DNA of 34,661 nucleotides from Xanthomonas hortorum pv. cynarae (GTDB lineage: Bacteria > Pseudomonadota > Gammaproteobacteria > Xanthomonadales > Xanthomonadaceae). Positions 22,921-31,037 of this stretch are shown piece after piece. The notes below the pieces were generated by a model that was not told the DNA's origin, ran no database searches, and worked only from the letters and a program-made list of their open reading frames with translations. Where the stretch lies: contig NZ_MDFM01000036.1 of assembly GCF_002939985.1 (NCBI RefSeq), positions 1-34,661 on the forward strand, given 5' to 3'. Each line of letters starts with the position of its first letter. The stretch's first letter is position 1. Both the position numbers and the translations under genes were made by a program.

Positions 22921-24690
22921 TCAGCGCCTGCGTCGTTCCAGCCACCACAACGCCGTGGCTAGCGTGAGCCAGGCCAGTAGCCACGGCCAGCGGGTGCCGG
23001 GTTGGGCTATTGGCGTGCTGAGGGTCGCGTTTGTGTTGGTTGCTTTGGCGGCCATCGCAAGGGTGGCGTCGCGGGTTTGTTGGCTATGCAAGGCGGGGGC
23101 GTCGCCGGGCGCGCGGACATAGAGCCAGCGTTGTGCTGTGCCGGTTTGCAGGCGATGCCAACCTGCGCTTGTGGGCCAGTAGGCGGCGCAGACTTTGGCG
23201 CCGCTGTTGGGGTCGATCAGCAACGGTTGGGCTGGACCGGTGGAGCCGGTGACATGCGCGTCTGCAGCGATACCGCACAGTGACATGCGTTGTTGCGACC
23301 AGCCTTCTTGCACCGGGGCGGGTGCGGTGCCGCCCGCGCGGGCGATGGCGCCGAACAGCTGTGCCCACAGCGCGGCATGCAGGTCGCTGCGGCCGGCCAA
23401 TACCAACGCGAAGCTGTCTTCGATCAGGGCGATGCCGATACGGCCGCGGCCTTGTGCGTGCCACCAGCCCAGCGCGCTACCGTCGTCGGCGCGTGCTGCG
23501 ATCACTGCCTCGGCATCTCGCGGTTGCAGATCGCGGCGTTGCAGCGGTGGAAGTGCGGCAGTGTCGGCAGGGGCTGCAGCTGGATCGATGGACGGTGCGG
23601 CCGATGACAGCGACCGCGGGGCGGCGATTGCAGTGCTGGTGCTGCCACCGGTTGTCGTAAAGCCGAGCGCGTTGAGTGCTGCGCGGGTGCCGGTATCCAG
23701 TGGTCCGTCGGTGCGTACCAGCACGCCCAGGCCGCGGTCGATCGCGGCACGCACGCTCTGGCGTTGCGTGCTGCTCAGCGCGGCCAGGCGGCGTTGGTCG
23801 ATGACCAGCAGGTCGAGCTTGTCCAGGCTGGTGGCGTCCAGTGCGGCGCTCTCGCCCAGTTGCACGCCGGGGCCGACCGCGATCTGGCTGCGCACGTCCA
23901 GCCCGGCATCGCTGGCCCAGCGGCGCAGGTATTTCAGTTCCGGCTGCGGCGCGCCGGCCAGCAACAGCACACGCGCGGGCGGCACTGCGGTGATCAGCAC
24001 CGGCACCTGTACGCGGCTGCGTTCGGCGCCTGCGGCATCGCGCAGGCGCAGTGCGAACACCACCTGCCCTGCTGCGCGCGCCAGGCCACGCAGATGCACC
24101 TGGCCGGTTGCGTTGGCTACGGCGGTGTCGACCACCTGGCCGGCGGGATCGAGTAGCTCCACCCGTGCTGCCGGCAGGCCCTGGACGCGGGCGCTGATGG
24201 CGAAGGTTTCGCCGGGGGCGACCGGTGGCGGTGGCGAGACGGCGACCAGACCCTGCGGTGCCGGGCCAAGCGCCAGTCGCAGCGGTACGCCAAGTGCATC
24301 GCGGTCGCGTGCCGGCAGGCCGGTGCCATGCACGACCACTGCGGTGGTGCCGGGCGCGCGGCGCAGGGCGGTGGCCAGATCCGGTACGCGTGCCACGCCT
24401 GCCAGCGCAGGCGCTTCGGGCAAGGCGACCCATTGCGCCGCATTCGGGCCGACCTGAGCTGCCGTAGTGCCCGCGGTGGCGACGTGCAGCTCGCTCATGC
24501 TGCCAGCGCGCGGGGGCGGCAGCAGCACCGGGTACAGCAGGCCGGCGAGCAACGGTTGGGCGGCAAGCAACAACCATAGCCTGGCGCGCGAATGTGGTTG
24601 CCGAGCGTGCGCGCGTAACAGCCGGAACCAGCCGACGACGACCAGTACGAATAGTGCAGAACCGACCAGCCAGGGCAGTGATAGCGTCAT
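22921..24690 (-). CDS. Large membrane protein at the end of the MoxR operon
   Basis: A 589-residue protein with two N-terminal membrane segments (about 5-22 and 40-57), a large soluble part and a C-terminal membrane segment (about 563-583) followed by an Arg-rich end. The middle has an Ig-like or propeller-like beta character (VSPPPPVAPGETFAISARV) and a glutamine-amidotransferase-like region (DLLVIDQRRLAALSSTQRQS) without an obvious catalytic triad. This arrangement resembles membrane proteins that close MoxR/BatA/DUF4159 operons; the function is unknown. The start at 24690 overlaps the preceding gene's TGA (ATGA), which supports it over the longer frame. Confidence 0.65.
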   Translation of the reverse strand: MTLSLPWLVGSALFVLVVVGWFRLLRAHARQPHSRARLWLLLAAQPLLAGLLYPVLLPPPRAGSMSELHVATAGTTAAQVGPNAAQWVALPEAPALAGVARVPDLATALRRAPGTTAVVVHGTGLPARDRDALGVPLRLALGPAPQGLVAVSPPPPVAPGETFAISARVQGLPAARVELLDPAGQVVDTAVANATGQVHLRGLARAAGQVVFALRLRDAAGAERSRVQVPVLITAVPPARVLLLAGAPQPELKYLRRWASDAGLDVRSQIAVGPGVQLGESAALDATSLDKLDLLVIDQRRLAALSSTQRQSVRAAIDRGLGVLVRTDGPLDTGTRAALNALGFTTTGGSTSTAIAAPRSLSSAAPSIDPAAAPADTAALPPLQRRDLQPRDAEAVIAARADDGSALGWWHAQGRGRIGIALIEDSFALVLAGRSDLHAALWAQLFGAIARAGGTAPAPVQEGWSQQRMSLCGIAADAHVTGSTGPAQPLLIDPNSGAKVCAAYWPTSAGWHRLQTGTAQRWLYVRAPGDAPALHSQQTRDATLAMAAKATNTNATLSTPIAQPGTRWPWLLAWLTLATALWWLERRRR

Positions 24691-26963
24691 GGCTGCGGCT
24701 CCCGGTGCAGTGCATCCAGATAGCGTTGGCCGCGCGCGTCCGGTGTGGCGCGTCGGTGGACGGGCGCGGGCGGGGCGACGAGGGTGCGCCAGACCTGGGT
24801 ACGCAGTTGGGCGCGGCAGCTGGCGCAGTCCGGTTCGGCGCGCAGGGTCTCTACAGCGGCGGCCAGGCTCAGTGGATCGTGCAGGCGGTCTTGCTGGCGT
24901 TGCAGCCACTGCGCGTAGCGGGCCAGGGTGGCGTCCGGCACGGGTGCGGGTTCGCCCAGCGCGTCCCAGAGCTGCAGCGCGGACGGGTCGGGATCCGGGC
25001 GGGTGTCCAGCCCGGCGGCACGGTCGCCCAGGCCGGCGCGGTCGCCGCTCAGGCGCCGGCTGGGGTCGATCGGCGGTAGCTGGGTGCCGACCCGCGCCAG
25101 GTAGATGCGTTCGGCCTGTTGCACCTGCTTGATGAAGCCCAGCGCCTTATTGGCATAAGGCAGCGCACGCTCGGGGTGGCCCTGGCGCAGCTCGCCCTCG
25201 GATTGCCACATCTGGTCCAGCGCGGCGCGCAGCAGGGCGCGCGTTTGCGGGTCGAGCAGGGTGGCGGCTTCGGCGTGGTCGTGGGTATGCCCGAACTCGG
25301 AGAGCACATCCTGCGCCTGGCCGAAGCTGCTGCGCTCGGGCCGGCCGTTGTTGTTGCCGTGGTCATGGTCGTGGTCATCCAGCGCGGCGGCGCCGGGTTC
25401 GGATGCGGCGTCGCGTTCGTGCTCGTCGTGCCCGTGTTCGTCCTGGGCGGGCGCCTGCGCAGCTGTCGCAGGCGTTGTCGGTGCATCCGCAGTGGGCATG
25501 TCGGCAGTGGGCAGATCGTCGGCCGGGGCGTCACTGGTGGGCGGGTCGTCGGCAGTGGGCGGGCCCTTGGGTGCGCCTTCGCTTTCTTCGCCGAGAAACT
25601 GGCCGTAGCGCAGCCGCAGCAGGCGCTGGTCCACGCCGATGGCGTCGGACCGCTTGAGATAGGCATCCGGGTCCAGGTGCGGCTTTTCCTGCAGCAGCGC
25701 TTCGGCGTCGATGATGATCTGGCGCTGGCTGCGGAAATAGGCCGGCAGGGTCTGTTTGACGCTGGCCTCCAGGCCGGCGGCCATGGTCTGTTCGGGCGGC
25801 GGCCAGCGCAGGATCACGCTGGCGCTGCGGCCTTCCTGCGGCCCGGGTTGGCGGGTGTCGTGGACGATCAATTGGGCGATCAGGTCGTCGCCGGCCGCCA
25901 TGCCCAGGGCCTGCGGCTGCAGCGTGGTGGAAAAGCTGCGTTGCCTGGCCGGGCCGCTGCCGGTGAGGGTGCGGTGCTGGGTTTTGAAGGTGATGTTCTC
26001 GCCGCTGCCCTGGGCCAGGGTCAGGCGCAGTTCGGCGGTGGCGGCCACCGCGTAGTCGTCGCTGGCTTCGAAGCGCAGCGTCCAGCCGGCATTGGTGGGC
26101 GTCCACAGCACCAGGCTTTGTTCGGGCGCGAGCACGCGCACCTGCGGCGGGCGATCCGGCAGCACGTCGAGCCGATGTAGCTGGCGGTCTGCCGGCGCAC
26201 CGTCGATGAGGATGCGATACAGACTGGCGCGCTCGGCGATCCATTGGCCTTGCCACTGATCGCTGCTGCCTTGCCGGGCCAGCGCGATGAGGCGGCCGTC
26301 GGTGAGCCGCAGCGCCACGCTGCGCGGGGCGGGGCTGACCTGCAGCTGCCACTCCAGCCGGGTGCCGGTTGGCACGTGCGCATCCAGGCCGGGCAGGCGT
26401 GCGGACGGCAGGCCGGTGTAAGCGGGCGGGGTGCTGTGTAGCTGTGCCTGACGCAGCGTGGGAGCGCCGTTGCCGGCACGGGCAGCGGCGACGCGGTCGT
26501 TGCTCGGCGCGGGCTGGGTGGCGCGGTGCGGCCACAGCAGCAGTGCGACGCAGGCCAGCAGGCCGAGCAGGCTCCATGGCCAGGCGCGCCGCCACGGCCA
26601 GGCCGGGCGGAGATCGCGTGGGGTGCTGCGCAGGCGCTGTTCCAGGCGCTGCCGTTGCAGGGCCTGCAAGGGGCCGAGCTGCGCGGTCGAGGCGAACAGC
26701 AGGTCGCTGCTGTCTTCCAGATCCGCTTCGCGATCCAGCCGGCGGATCAGCCAGGTCTGGTCGAGTCGCCGTGTCGCCAGCATCGCCACGCCGGCCAGTG
26801 CCAACACACCCGCAATGAGCGACGGCACGATCGCCACGTGCGCGCCGGTGCGCCAGGCCAGCACCGCCGGGAGGACGGCCAGCGGTAGCCCGAACAGCAG
26901 CACGCCTGCGGCCTGCCGCCGTCGCGCGGCCTGCCATGCGTGGTGCAGCGCGGGCGTGCTCAT
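24687..26963 (-). CDS. DUF4175-family membrane protein
   Basis: A 758-residue protein. N-terminal membrane segments are at about residues 20-40, 44-62 and 130-146, followed by a large region with beta and coiled-coil segments typical of DUF4175. At about residues 490-560 is a low-complexity stretch of Asp/Thr/Pro/Ala repeats that leads into a His/Asp-rich part, DEHGHDEHERD and DDHDHDHGNNNG, which could bind divalent metal. The C-terminal part is helical and charged. The ATG at 26963 overlaps the preceding TGA, and its own TGA overlaps the next ATG. Its role is probably structural in a MoxR-linked envelope complex; this is inference from the operon. Confidence 0.7.
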   Translation of the reverse strand: MSTPALHHAWQAARRRQAAGVLLFGLPLAVLPAVLAWRTGAHVAIVPSLIAGVLALAGVAMLATRRLDQTWLIRRLDREADLEDSSDLLFASTAQLGPLQALQRQRLEQRLRSTPRDLRPAWPWRRAWPWSLLGLLACVALLLWPHRATQPAPSNDRVAAARAGNGAPTLRQAQLHSTPPAYTGLPSARLPGLDAHVPTGTRLEWQLQVSPAPRSVALRLTDGRLIALARQGSSDQWQGQWIAERASLYRILIDGAPADRQLHRLDVLPDRPPQVRVLAPEQSLVLWTPTNAGWTLRFEASDDYAVAATAELRLTLAQGSGENITFKTQHRTLTGSGPARQRSFSTTLQPQALGMAAGDDLIAQLIVHDTRQPGPQEGRSASVILRWPPPEQTMAAGLEASVKQTLPAYFRSQRQIIIDAEALLQEKPHLDPDAYLKRSDAIGVDQRLLRLRYGQFLGEESEGAPKGPPTADDPPTSDAPADDLPTADMPTADAPTTPATAAQAPAQDEHGHDEHERDAASEPGAAALDDHDHDHGNNNGRPERSSFGQAQDVLSEFGHTHDHAEAATLLDPQTRALLRAALDQMWQSEGELRQGHPERALPYANKALGFIKQVQQAERIYLARVGTQLPPIDPSRRLSGDRAGLGDRAAGLDTRPDPDPSALQLWDALGEPAPVPDATLARYAQWLQRQQDRLHDPLSLAAAVETLRAEPDCASCRAQLRTQVWRTLVAPPAPVHRRATPDARGQRYLDALHREPQP

Positions 26964-28150
26964 GCCGCGTTGCTCCGGCGTGGCGATGTGGCCAGCCAGC
27001 GTTCGGCTGCGAACAGCAGCAGCACCAGACCGATCAACCACGGCGCCAGCGGCCACGGTGCGGTGGTCAGGCGGATGGCCGCAGGGCCACGCTGTGGTTG
27101 TTGGGTCTGTGCCAGCGCGCGCTGTGGGGTGGGAACCGGCTGCAGGGCGTCATGCAGGCGGGTGGGGAAATCGGCATCCAGCAAGGCGGGCAGGTGCTGC
27201 GGCTGCAGCTGCACGGACCAGCGCAGCAGGCGCCCGCGCCCGAATGCGATGGCATCGATCAGTGGCGCGCCGTGCGCGTCTTGCAGCACTGCCTGCCGCG
27301 GGCCGGCGAGTGCGGGAGGGGCCGGCGTCTGCGCGTCGAGCAGCAGGTGCCCGCCGGCTGCGACCCAGGCGATGACCGGCGCAGGCGGTGCGCTGTGCGA
27401 GAGCCAGACCACCACCGTGCCGGGTGCCCAGCGCGCCTGCACTGCGGCGTCGGGGGCGCTGACTGGCAACGCGCCGGGCACTGCCCAGGCAGCGTGTACG
27501 GCGCGCAGATAGCGCAGCGCCGGGTCGGTGGGGGCGTCGGCGATCGCCTGCATCCGCAGCGGTGCGACAGCTGCGGCTTGGGCGAGCGGCGATTGGCCGG
27601 GCAGCACCTGCCATTGCACGTTGCGCGACAGCTGCAGGCGCTGCGCATCCAGCGGCCCCCAGTGGCTCGGCACGATCATGCTGAGTGCGGTGTCCGGCGG
27701 CAGGCTGGCATCGAGCTCGCGCAGCAGGCTGCCGACCGGTTGCGTGGTGCCGCCGGGCGCGGTGTATGGGTTGGTCGCATCGGCATCGATCGGCGGGAAG
27801 CCCGGCGCCAGCCACACCCACTGCGCGTTTGCTGCGTGGCTGAGCGCGCGCGCCGCAGTCACATCCACGCCAGGACTCACCGCAATCCGCGGGCGCACAT
27901 CCTGATGGTTGCGCAATGCCGGCTCGGCCAGCAGCAGCGCCAATGCCGCGAGCAACAGCAGGCGCACCAGCAGCAGCGGCCATTCGTCGAAGCGCACACG
28001 ATGCCGTGGGCGCGGCAGCGCACGCAGCCAGCGCAGCGCGGCGAAGTCGGTAGGCCGGTGTTCGCTGCGGCGTGCCAGGTGGATCAGTAGCGGCAGCAGC
28101 AGTGCGGCCAACGCGGCCAGGCCGGCGGGGAAGAGCAGGAGCAGGTTCAC
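26960..28150 (-). CDS. BatA-like membrane protein
   Basis: A 396-residue protein. Residues 1-80 are the BatA (aerotolerance regulator N-terminal) domain, two membrane segments around PLLIHLARRSEHRPTDFAAL and LRALPRPRHRVRFDEWPLLL. A soluble domain of about 270 residues follows, without a clear DxSxS metal site, and then a C-terminal membrane segment (about 365-385). The start is GTG at 28150, which overlaps the TGA of a 25-codon ORF (GTGA). BatA-type proteins are associated with MoxR ATPases and VWA proteins in envelope stress or assembly. The TGA overlaps the ATG of the DUF4175 gene. Confidence 0.75.
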   Translation of the reverse strand: MNLLLLFPAGLAALAALLLPLLIHLARRSEHRPTDFAALRWLRALPRPRHRVRFDEWPLLLVRLLLLAALALLLAEPALRNHQDVRPRIAVSPGVDVTAARALSHAANAQWVWLAPGFPPIDADATNPYTAPGGTTQPVGSLLRELDASLPPDTALSMIVPSHWGPLDAQRLQLSRNVQWQVLPGQSPLAQAAAVAPLRMQAIADAPTDPALRYLRAVHAAWAVPGALPVSAPDAAVQARWAPGTVVVWLSHSAPPAPVIAWVAAGGHLLLDAQTPAPPALAGPRQAVLQDAHGAPLIDAIAFGRGRLLRWSVQLQPQHLPALLDADFPTRLHDALQPVPTPQRALAQTQQPQRGPAAIRLTTAPWPLAPWLIGLVLLLFAAERWLATSPRRSNAA

Positions 28151-28224
28151 GGCCGCGCCACCTCAGCGGCGTGCGCGACGAGGTGCAATGACGGTACCTC
28201 GCTGAGACGGGAGTATTGGCTCAT
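28147..28224 (-). CDS. 25-residue ORF between DUF58 and BatA genes
   Basis: ATG at 28224 overlaps the DUF58 stop (ATGA), and its TGA (28147-28149) overlaps the GTG start of the BatA-like gene (GTGA). The product is MSQYSRLSEVPSLHLVAHA followed by AEVARP. It has no membrane segment. The exact overlaps at both ends suggest it is translated, either as a peptide or as a coupling device that brings ribosomes to the weak GTG start. Confidence 0.5.
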   Translation of the reverse strand: MSQYSRLSEVPSLHLVAHAAEVARP

Positions 28225-29117
28225 CGCCGCGCACCCTGCCCAAACAAGTCGCGCAATGCCGCGTCGGGTGGTGCATCCAGATAATGCAGCGCATGCGCAA
28301 TGCCGGCGGCCTGCCAGCGGGCCTGCCGCGCGCGCTGTGCATCGCCGAAACGCTGCATGTATGCGGCGCGCATCGCGGCGCCATCGCCAAGCAATTCTTC
28401 GCCGGTTTCCGGGTCGCGGAAGCGGTGCCCGCCGCTGAAAGTGAAATCGCGTTCGTCGCAGGTCAGCACTTGCAGCTGGATCACTTCGCGGCGTGCGGCG
28501 GCGAGTTTTTCGAGGGCGCCGACCAATTCTTCGTCGAAGCCATCGCCGATCGACAGCACCAGCGCATGTGCGGCGATGCGTTCCCACAGCGGGCGTAGCG
28601 CATCCATGCCGGGCCAGCGCCCGCCGGCGCGCAGACGCTGCAAGGCCAGCCAGAGCCGGTCGCGTTGACGCGGCCCGCCGCCTGCCGGCACTGCCACCAG
28701 GCCATCGCCGTGCACGGCGAACAAACCGACCTGATCGCCCTGGCGCAGCGCTACTTCGGCAGCACATGCGGCCAAGGTCGCCATCGCCTGCAAGCGCGTG
28801 TAGGCAGGGCGTGCCTGGTCTGCCTGGCCCGCGGAGGCGGTGGCATCGAGCAACAGCCACAGCGTGAGCGGGCTTTCGCGCTCTGCTTCGCGCACGAAGA
28901 AGCGGTCCGAGCGCGCGTAGAGTTTCCAGTCGATCTGGCGCAAGGCATCGCCGGGTTCGTAAGCGCGGTATTGCGAAAATTCCAGCCCGGCACCACGGTT
29001 GCGGCTGGCGTGCTGGCCGATGCCGTGCGCGCCCTGCGCGTGGCGCGCATGCAGCTGCAAACCGCGCAGGCGGCTGCGCAGCTCGGCAGGAATCAACGCC
29101 GGCAGGTCCACGCTCAC
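28221..29117 (-). CDS. DUF58-domain protein
   Basis: A protein of about 298 residues of the DUF58 family, related to VWA domains and regularly encoded beside moxR. GLEFSQYRAYEPGDALRQID and WKLYARSDRFFVREAERES form the DUF58 signature; LLLDATASAG carries a MIDAS-like D-x-T-x-S motif. The translational start is taken at GTG 29117, one base after the moxR stop, giving VSVDLPALIPAELRSRL; a GTG two codons later is also possible. The annotated ATG-containing frame to 29207 would overlap moxR extensively and is not family-like. No membrane segment is seen, unlike many DUF58 proteins. Confidence 0.8.
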   Translation of the reverse strand: MSVDLPALIPAELRSRLRGLQLHARHAQGAHGIGQHASRNRGAGLEFSQYRAYEPGDALRQIDWKLYARSDRFFVREAERESPLTLWLLLDATASAGQADQARPAYTRLQAMATLAACAAEVALRQGDQVGLFAVHGDGLVAVPAGGGPRQRDRLWLALQRLRAGGRWPGMDALRPLWERIAAHALVLSIGDGFDEELVGALEKLAAARREVIQLQVLTCDERDFTFSGGHRFRDPETGEELLGDGAAMRAAYMQRFGDAQRARQARWQAAGIAHALHYLDAPPDAALRDLFGQGARR

Positions 29118-29118
29118 G

Positions 29119-30123
29119 CTACTGCGCGCCCCACGCCGGGAACGGCACGGCGCGCAGCAGCGCGGCGACCACATCGTCGGCGCTGCGTTGTTCGGCCTCG
29201 GCCGCAAACGACAGCAGCAGGCGGTGGCGCATCACTGGCGCGGCCAGCGCAATGACATCGTCGCGGGTGGCGGCAAAGCGGCCTTGCAGCAATGCGCGTG
29301 CCTTGGAGGCGAGCACCAGCGATTGCCCGGCGCGCGGGCCGGCGCCCCATCGGATCCACTGGCGCACCTCGTCGCTGGCCTGCGGGCCGGGCCGGCTGGC
29401 GCGCACCAGGCGATTGATCCAGGTCAGCAGATCCGCGCCGACATGCACCTGCCGCACCTGTTGCTGCAGCGCCAGCACGCTGTCCGCGTCCATCACCACC
29501 GGCACCTGCGCAGTTGCGGTGCCGGTGGTCTGGGTGAGGATGTCGCGCTCTTCCTGCTCGCTGGGGTAGTCCACCCGCACATGCAGCAGGAAGCGATCCA
29601 GCTGCGCTTCGGGCAGCGGATAGGTGCCGGCCTGTTCGATCGGGTTCTGCGTGGCCAGCACGAAGAACGGCGCCGGCAGCGCATAGGTGGTGCCGGCGTA
29701 GCTGACGGTGCGCTCGCTCATCGCTTCCAGCAACGCGGCCTGGGTCTTGGGCGGGGTGCGATTGAGTTCGTCGGCCAGCAGCAGGTTGGTGAAGATCGGC
29801 CCCTGCTGAAAACGGAAATGCCGATGCCCGGTGCCGTGATCTTCTTCCAGCAACTCGGTGCCGAGGATATCGCTGGGCATCAGATCGGGGGTGAACTGCA
29901 CGCGGCGAAACTGCAGCTCCAGCGCTTGCCCGAGCGAGCGCACCAGCAGCGTCTTGCCCAGGCCGGGGGCGCCTTCCAGCAGGCAGTGGCCGCCGGCGAG
30001 CAGGCCGATCAGCAGTTGCTCCACCACCGCGTCCTGGCCCACCACCGCCTGGGCCAGCGCTGCACGCAGCGCGCCGAGTTGGGAGAGCTGGTTGGCAAGA
30101 ATGTCGTCGTTGGGGGAGGTCAT
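29119..30123 (-). CDS. MoxR-family AAA+ ATPase
   Basis: A 334-residue chaperone-like ATPase. Walker A is GAPGLGKT (residues 51-58) and Walker B is LLLADELNR (Asp118, Glu119). FTPDLMPSDILGTELLEEDH, ALLEAMSERTVS and FVLATQNPIEQAGTYPLPEA are MoxR hallmarks including sensor 1. MoxR ATPases help assemble or activate VWA-containing and envelope proteins. The start at 30123 follows GGGGGA-like bases. The DUF58 gene begins at its stop codon. A REP-like palindrome (30152-30217) lies just upstream, separating it from the DUF4159 gene. Confidence 0.9.
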   Translation of the reverse strand: MTSPNDDILANQLSQLGALRAALAQAVVGQDAVVEQLLIGLLAGGHCLLEGAPGLGKTLLVRSLGQALELQFRRVQFTPDLMPSDILGTELLEEDHGTGHRHFRFQQGPIFTNLLLADELNRTPPKTQAALLEAMSERTVSYAGTTYALPAPFFVLATQNPIEQAGTYPLPEAQLDRFLLHVRVDYPSEQEERDILTQTTGTATAQVPVVMDADSVLALQQQVRQVHVGADLLTWINRLVRASRPGPQASDEVRQWIRWGAGPRAGQSLVLASKARALLQGRFAATRDDVIALAAPVMRHRLLLSFAAEAEQRSADDVVAALLRAVPFPAWGAQ

Positions 30124-30151
30124 GGGGGAAGTCTCGTTATCGGGTTGCTGG

Positions 30152-30217
30152 CGTAGGAGCGCGCTTGCGCGCGACGCTTCACCGGGAAATCTTCATCGCG
30201 CGCCAGCGCGCTCCTAC
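30152..30217. repeat. REP-like inverted repeat within the gene series
   Basis: GTAGGAGCGCGCTTGCGCGCGA (30152-30173) and its near-complement at 30196-30217 (TCGCGCGCCAGCGCGCTCCTAC) flank a 22-base spacer. The GTAGGAGCGC head is typical of REP sequences in Pseudomonas and Xanthomonas relatives. It sits between the DUF4159 and moxR genes and could reduce or stabilise transcripts at that point. Confidence 0.75.
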
Positions 30218-30224
30218 ACGGCGG

Positions 30225-31037
30225 TCAATTGGTCAGCGCATACATCACGATGTTGACGCCGAACCTGGTGTTGTCTTCGGCCAGAAACCGCTTGTTGCGC
30301 CAGTCGTAATCCCATTCGCAGCCGTAATCCTTGTTGCTGTACAACACGCCGAGCCGGCCATCGATGCTGATGCCCTTGAGGTAATCGTGCACCAGATCGT
30401 CGCCCCAGCCATTGAGTTCGAAACTGGTAGCCGGTGGGCCATCGGGGAACTTGAAGAACGCGTTGTAGAGGCGATGACTCTTGGGCAACTTCTGCAGCGC
30501 GGTCTTGCCGAAGATGGACGCCATCTGCGCCTCGAACGACGTCGCAAACAGGCCATCGATATCGTGATTGCAATCGTCCACGAACACGAAGCCGCCATTG
30601 CGCACATAGCGCTCGAAGTTGCGCCGCTCGGCCGGATTGAATTCCACCAGCTTGTGCCCGGACAGATAGCAGAACGGCGCCTGCAACATGCGCGGATCGG
30701 CCAGATCCAGCACGTGTTCCTGCGGGTCCACACGTAGCTGGGTGTAGTCGATCAGCGAGGTGATCAAGTTGGACGGCATGCGCGCATCCACATCCCAATC
30801 ACCGGAGTCGTAACGCAGCCGGGTGAACCAGAAATCGTAGTTTCCCGCCGCACGCACCTGTAGCGGTAGCGCCAACGTTGTGGCACTACCGAGCAGCAGA
30901 CCGAGGAAATAGCGACGCGATGTCGTGGCCGGGAGGGAACCGGGAACCGGAAGCGCTGGTAAACAATCCGGTTGGCAAGAGCAGCGCCTGCTCTCCCATT
31001 CTCGATTCCCCACTCCCCATTCCCGGCTCCTACTCAC
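30225..31037 (-). CDS. DUF4159-family protein with Tat-type signal
   Basis: A 270-residue protein of the DUF4159 family, related to VWA and often found with MoxR/BatA genes. A Tat-type signal is seen at SRRYFLGLLLGSATTLALPL, around residues 40-60, with a cut expected after VRAA. The mature part begins NYDFWFTRLRYDSGDWDVD; LDLADPRMLQAPFCYLSGH and FVFVDDCNHDID are family elements. The only in-frame start codons before the twin-arginine are GTG at 31037 and GTG at 31013. The former overlaps the TldE stop (GTGA). About 38 residues precede the twin-arginine, partly encoded by an intergenic-type GGAATGGGGA repeat, so the true start is uncertain. Confidence 0.7.
   Translation of the reverse strand: MSRSREWGVGNREWESRRCSCQPDCLPALPVPGSLPATTSRRYFLGLLLGSATTLALPLQVRAAGNYDFWFTRLRYDSGDWDVDARMPSNLITSLIDYTQLRVDPQEHVLDLADPRMLQAPFCYLSGHKLVEFNPAERRNFERYVRNGGFVFVDDCNHDIDGLFATSFEAQMASIFGKTALQKLPKSHRLYNAFFKFPDGPPATSFELNGWGDDLVHDYLKGISIDGRLGVLYSNKDYGCEWDYDWRNKRFLAEDNTRFGVNIVMYALTN

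Noticed and set aside
25119..26180. Long + frame opposite the DUF4175 gene
   Set aside because: Shadow frame; the minus gene has overlapping starts and stops with its operon neighbours.
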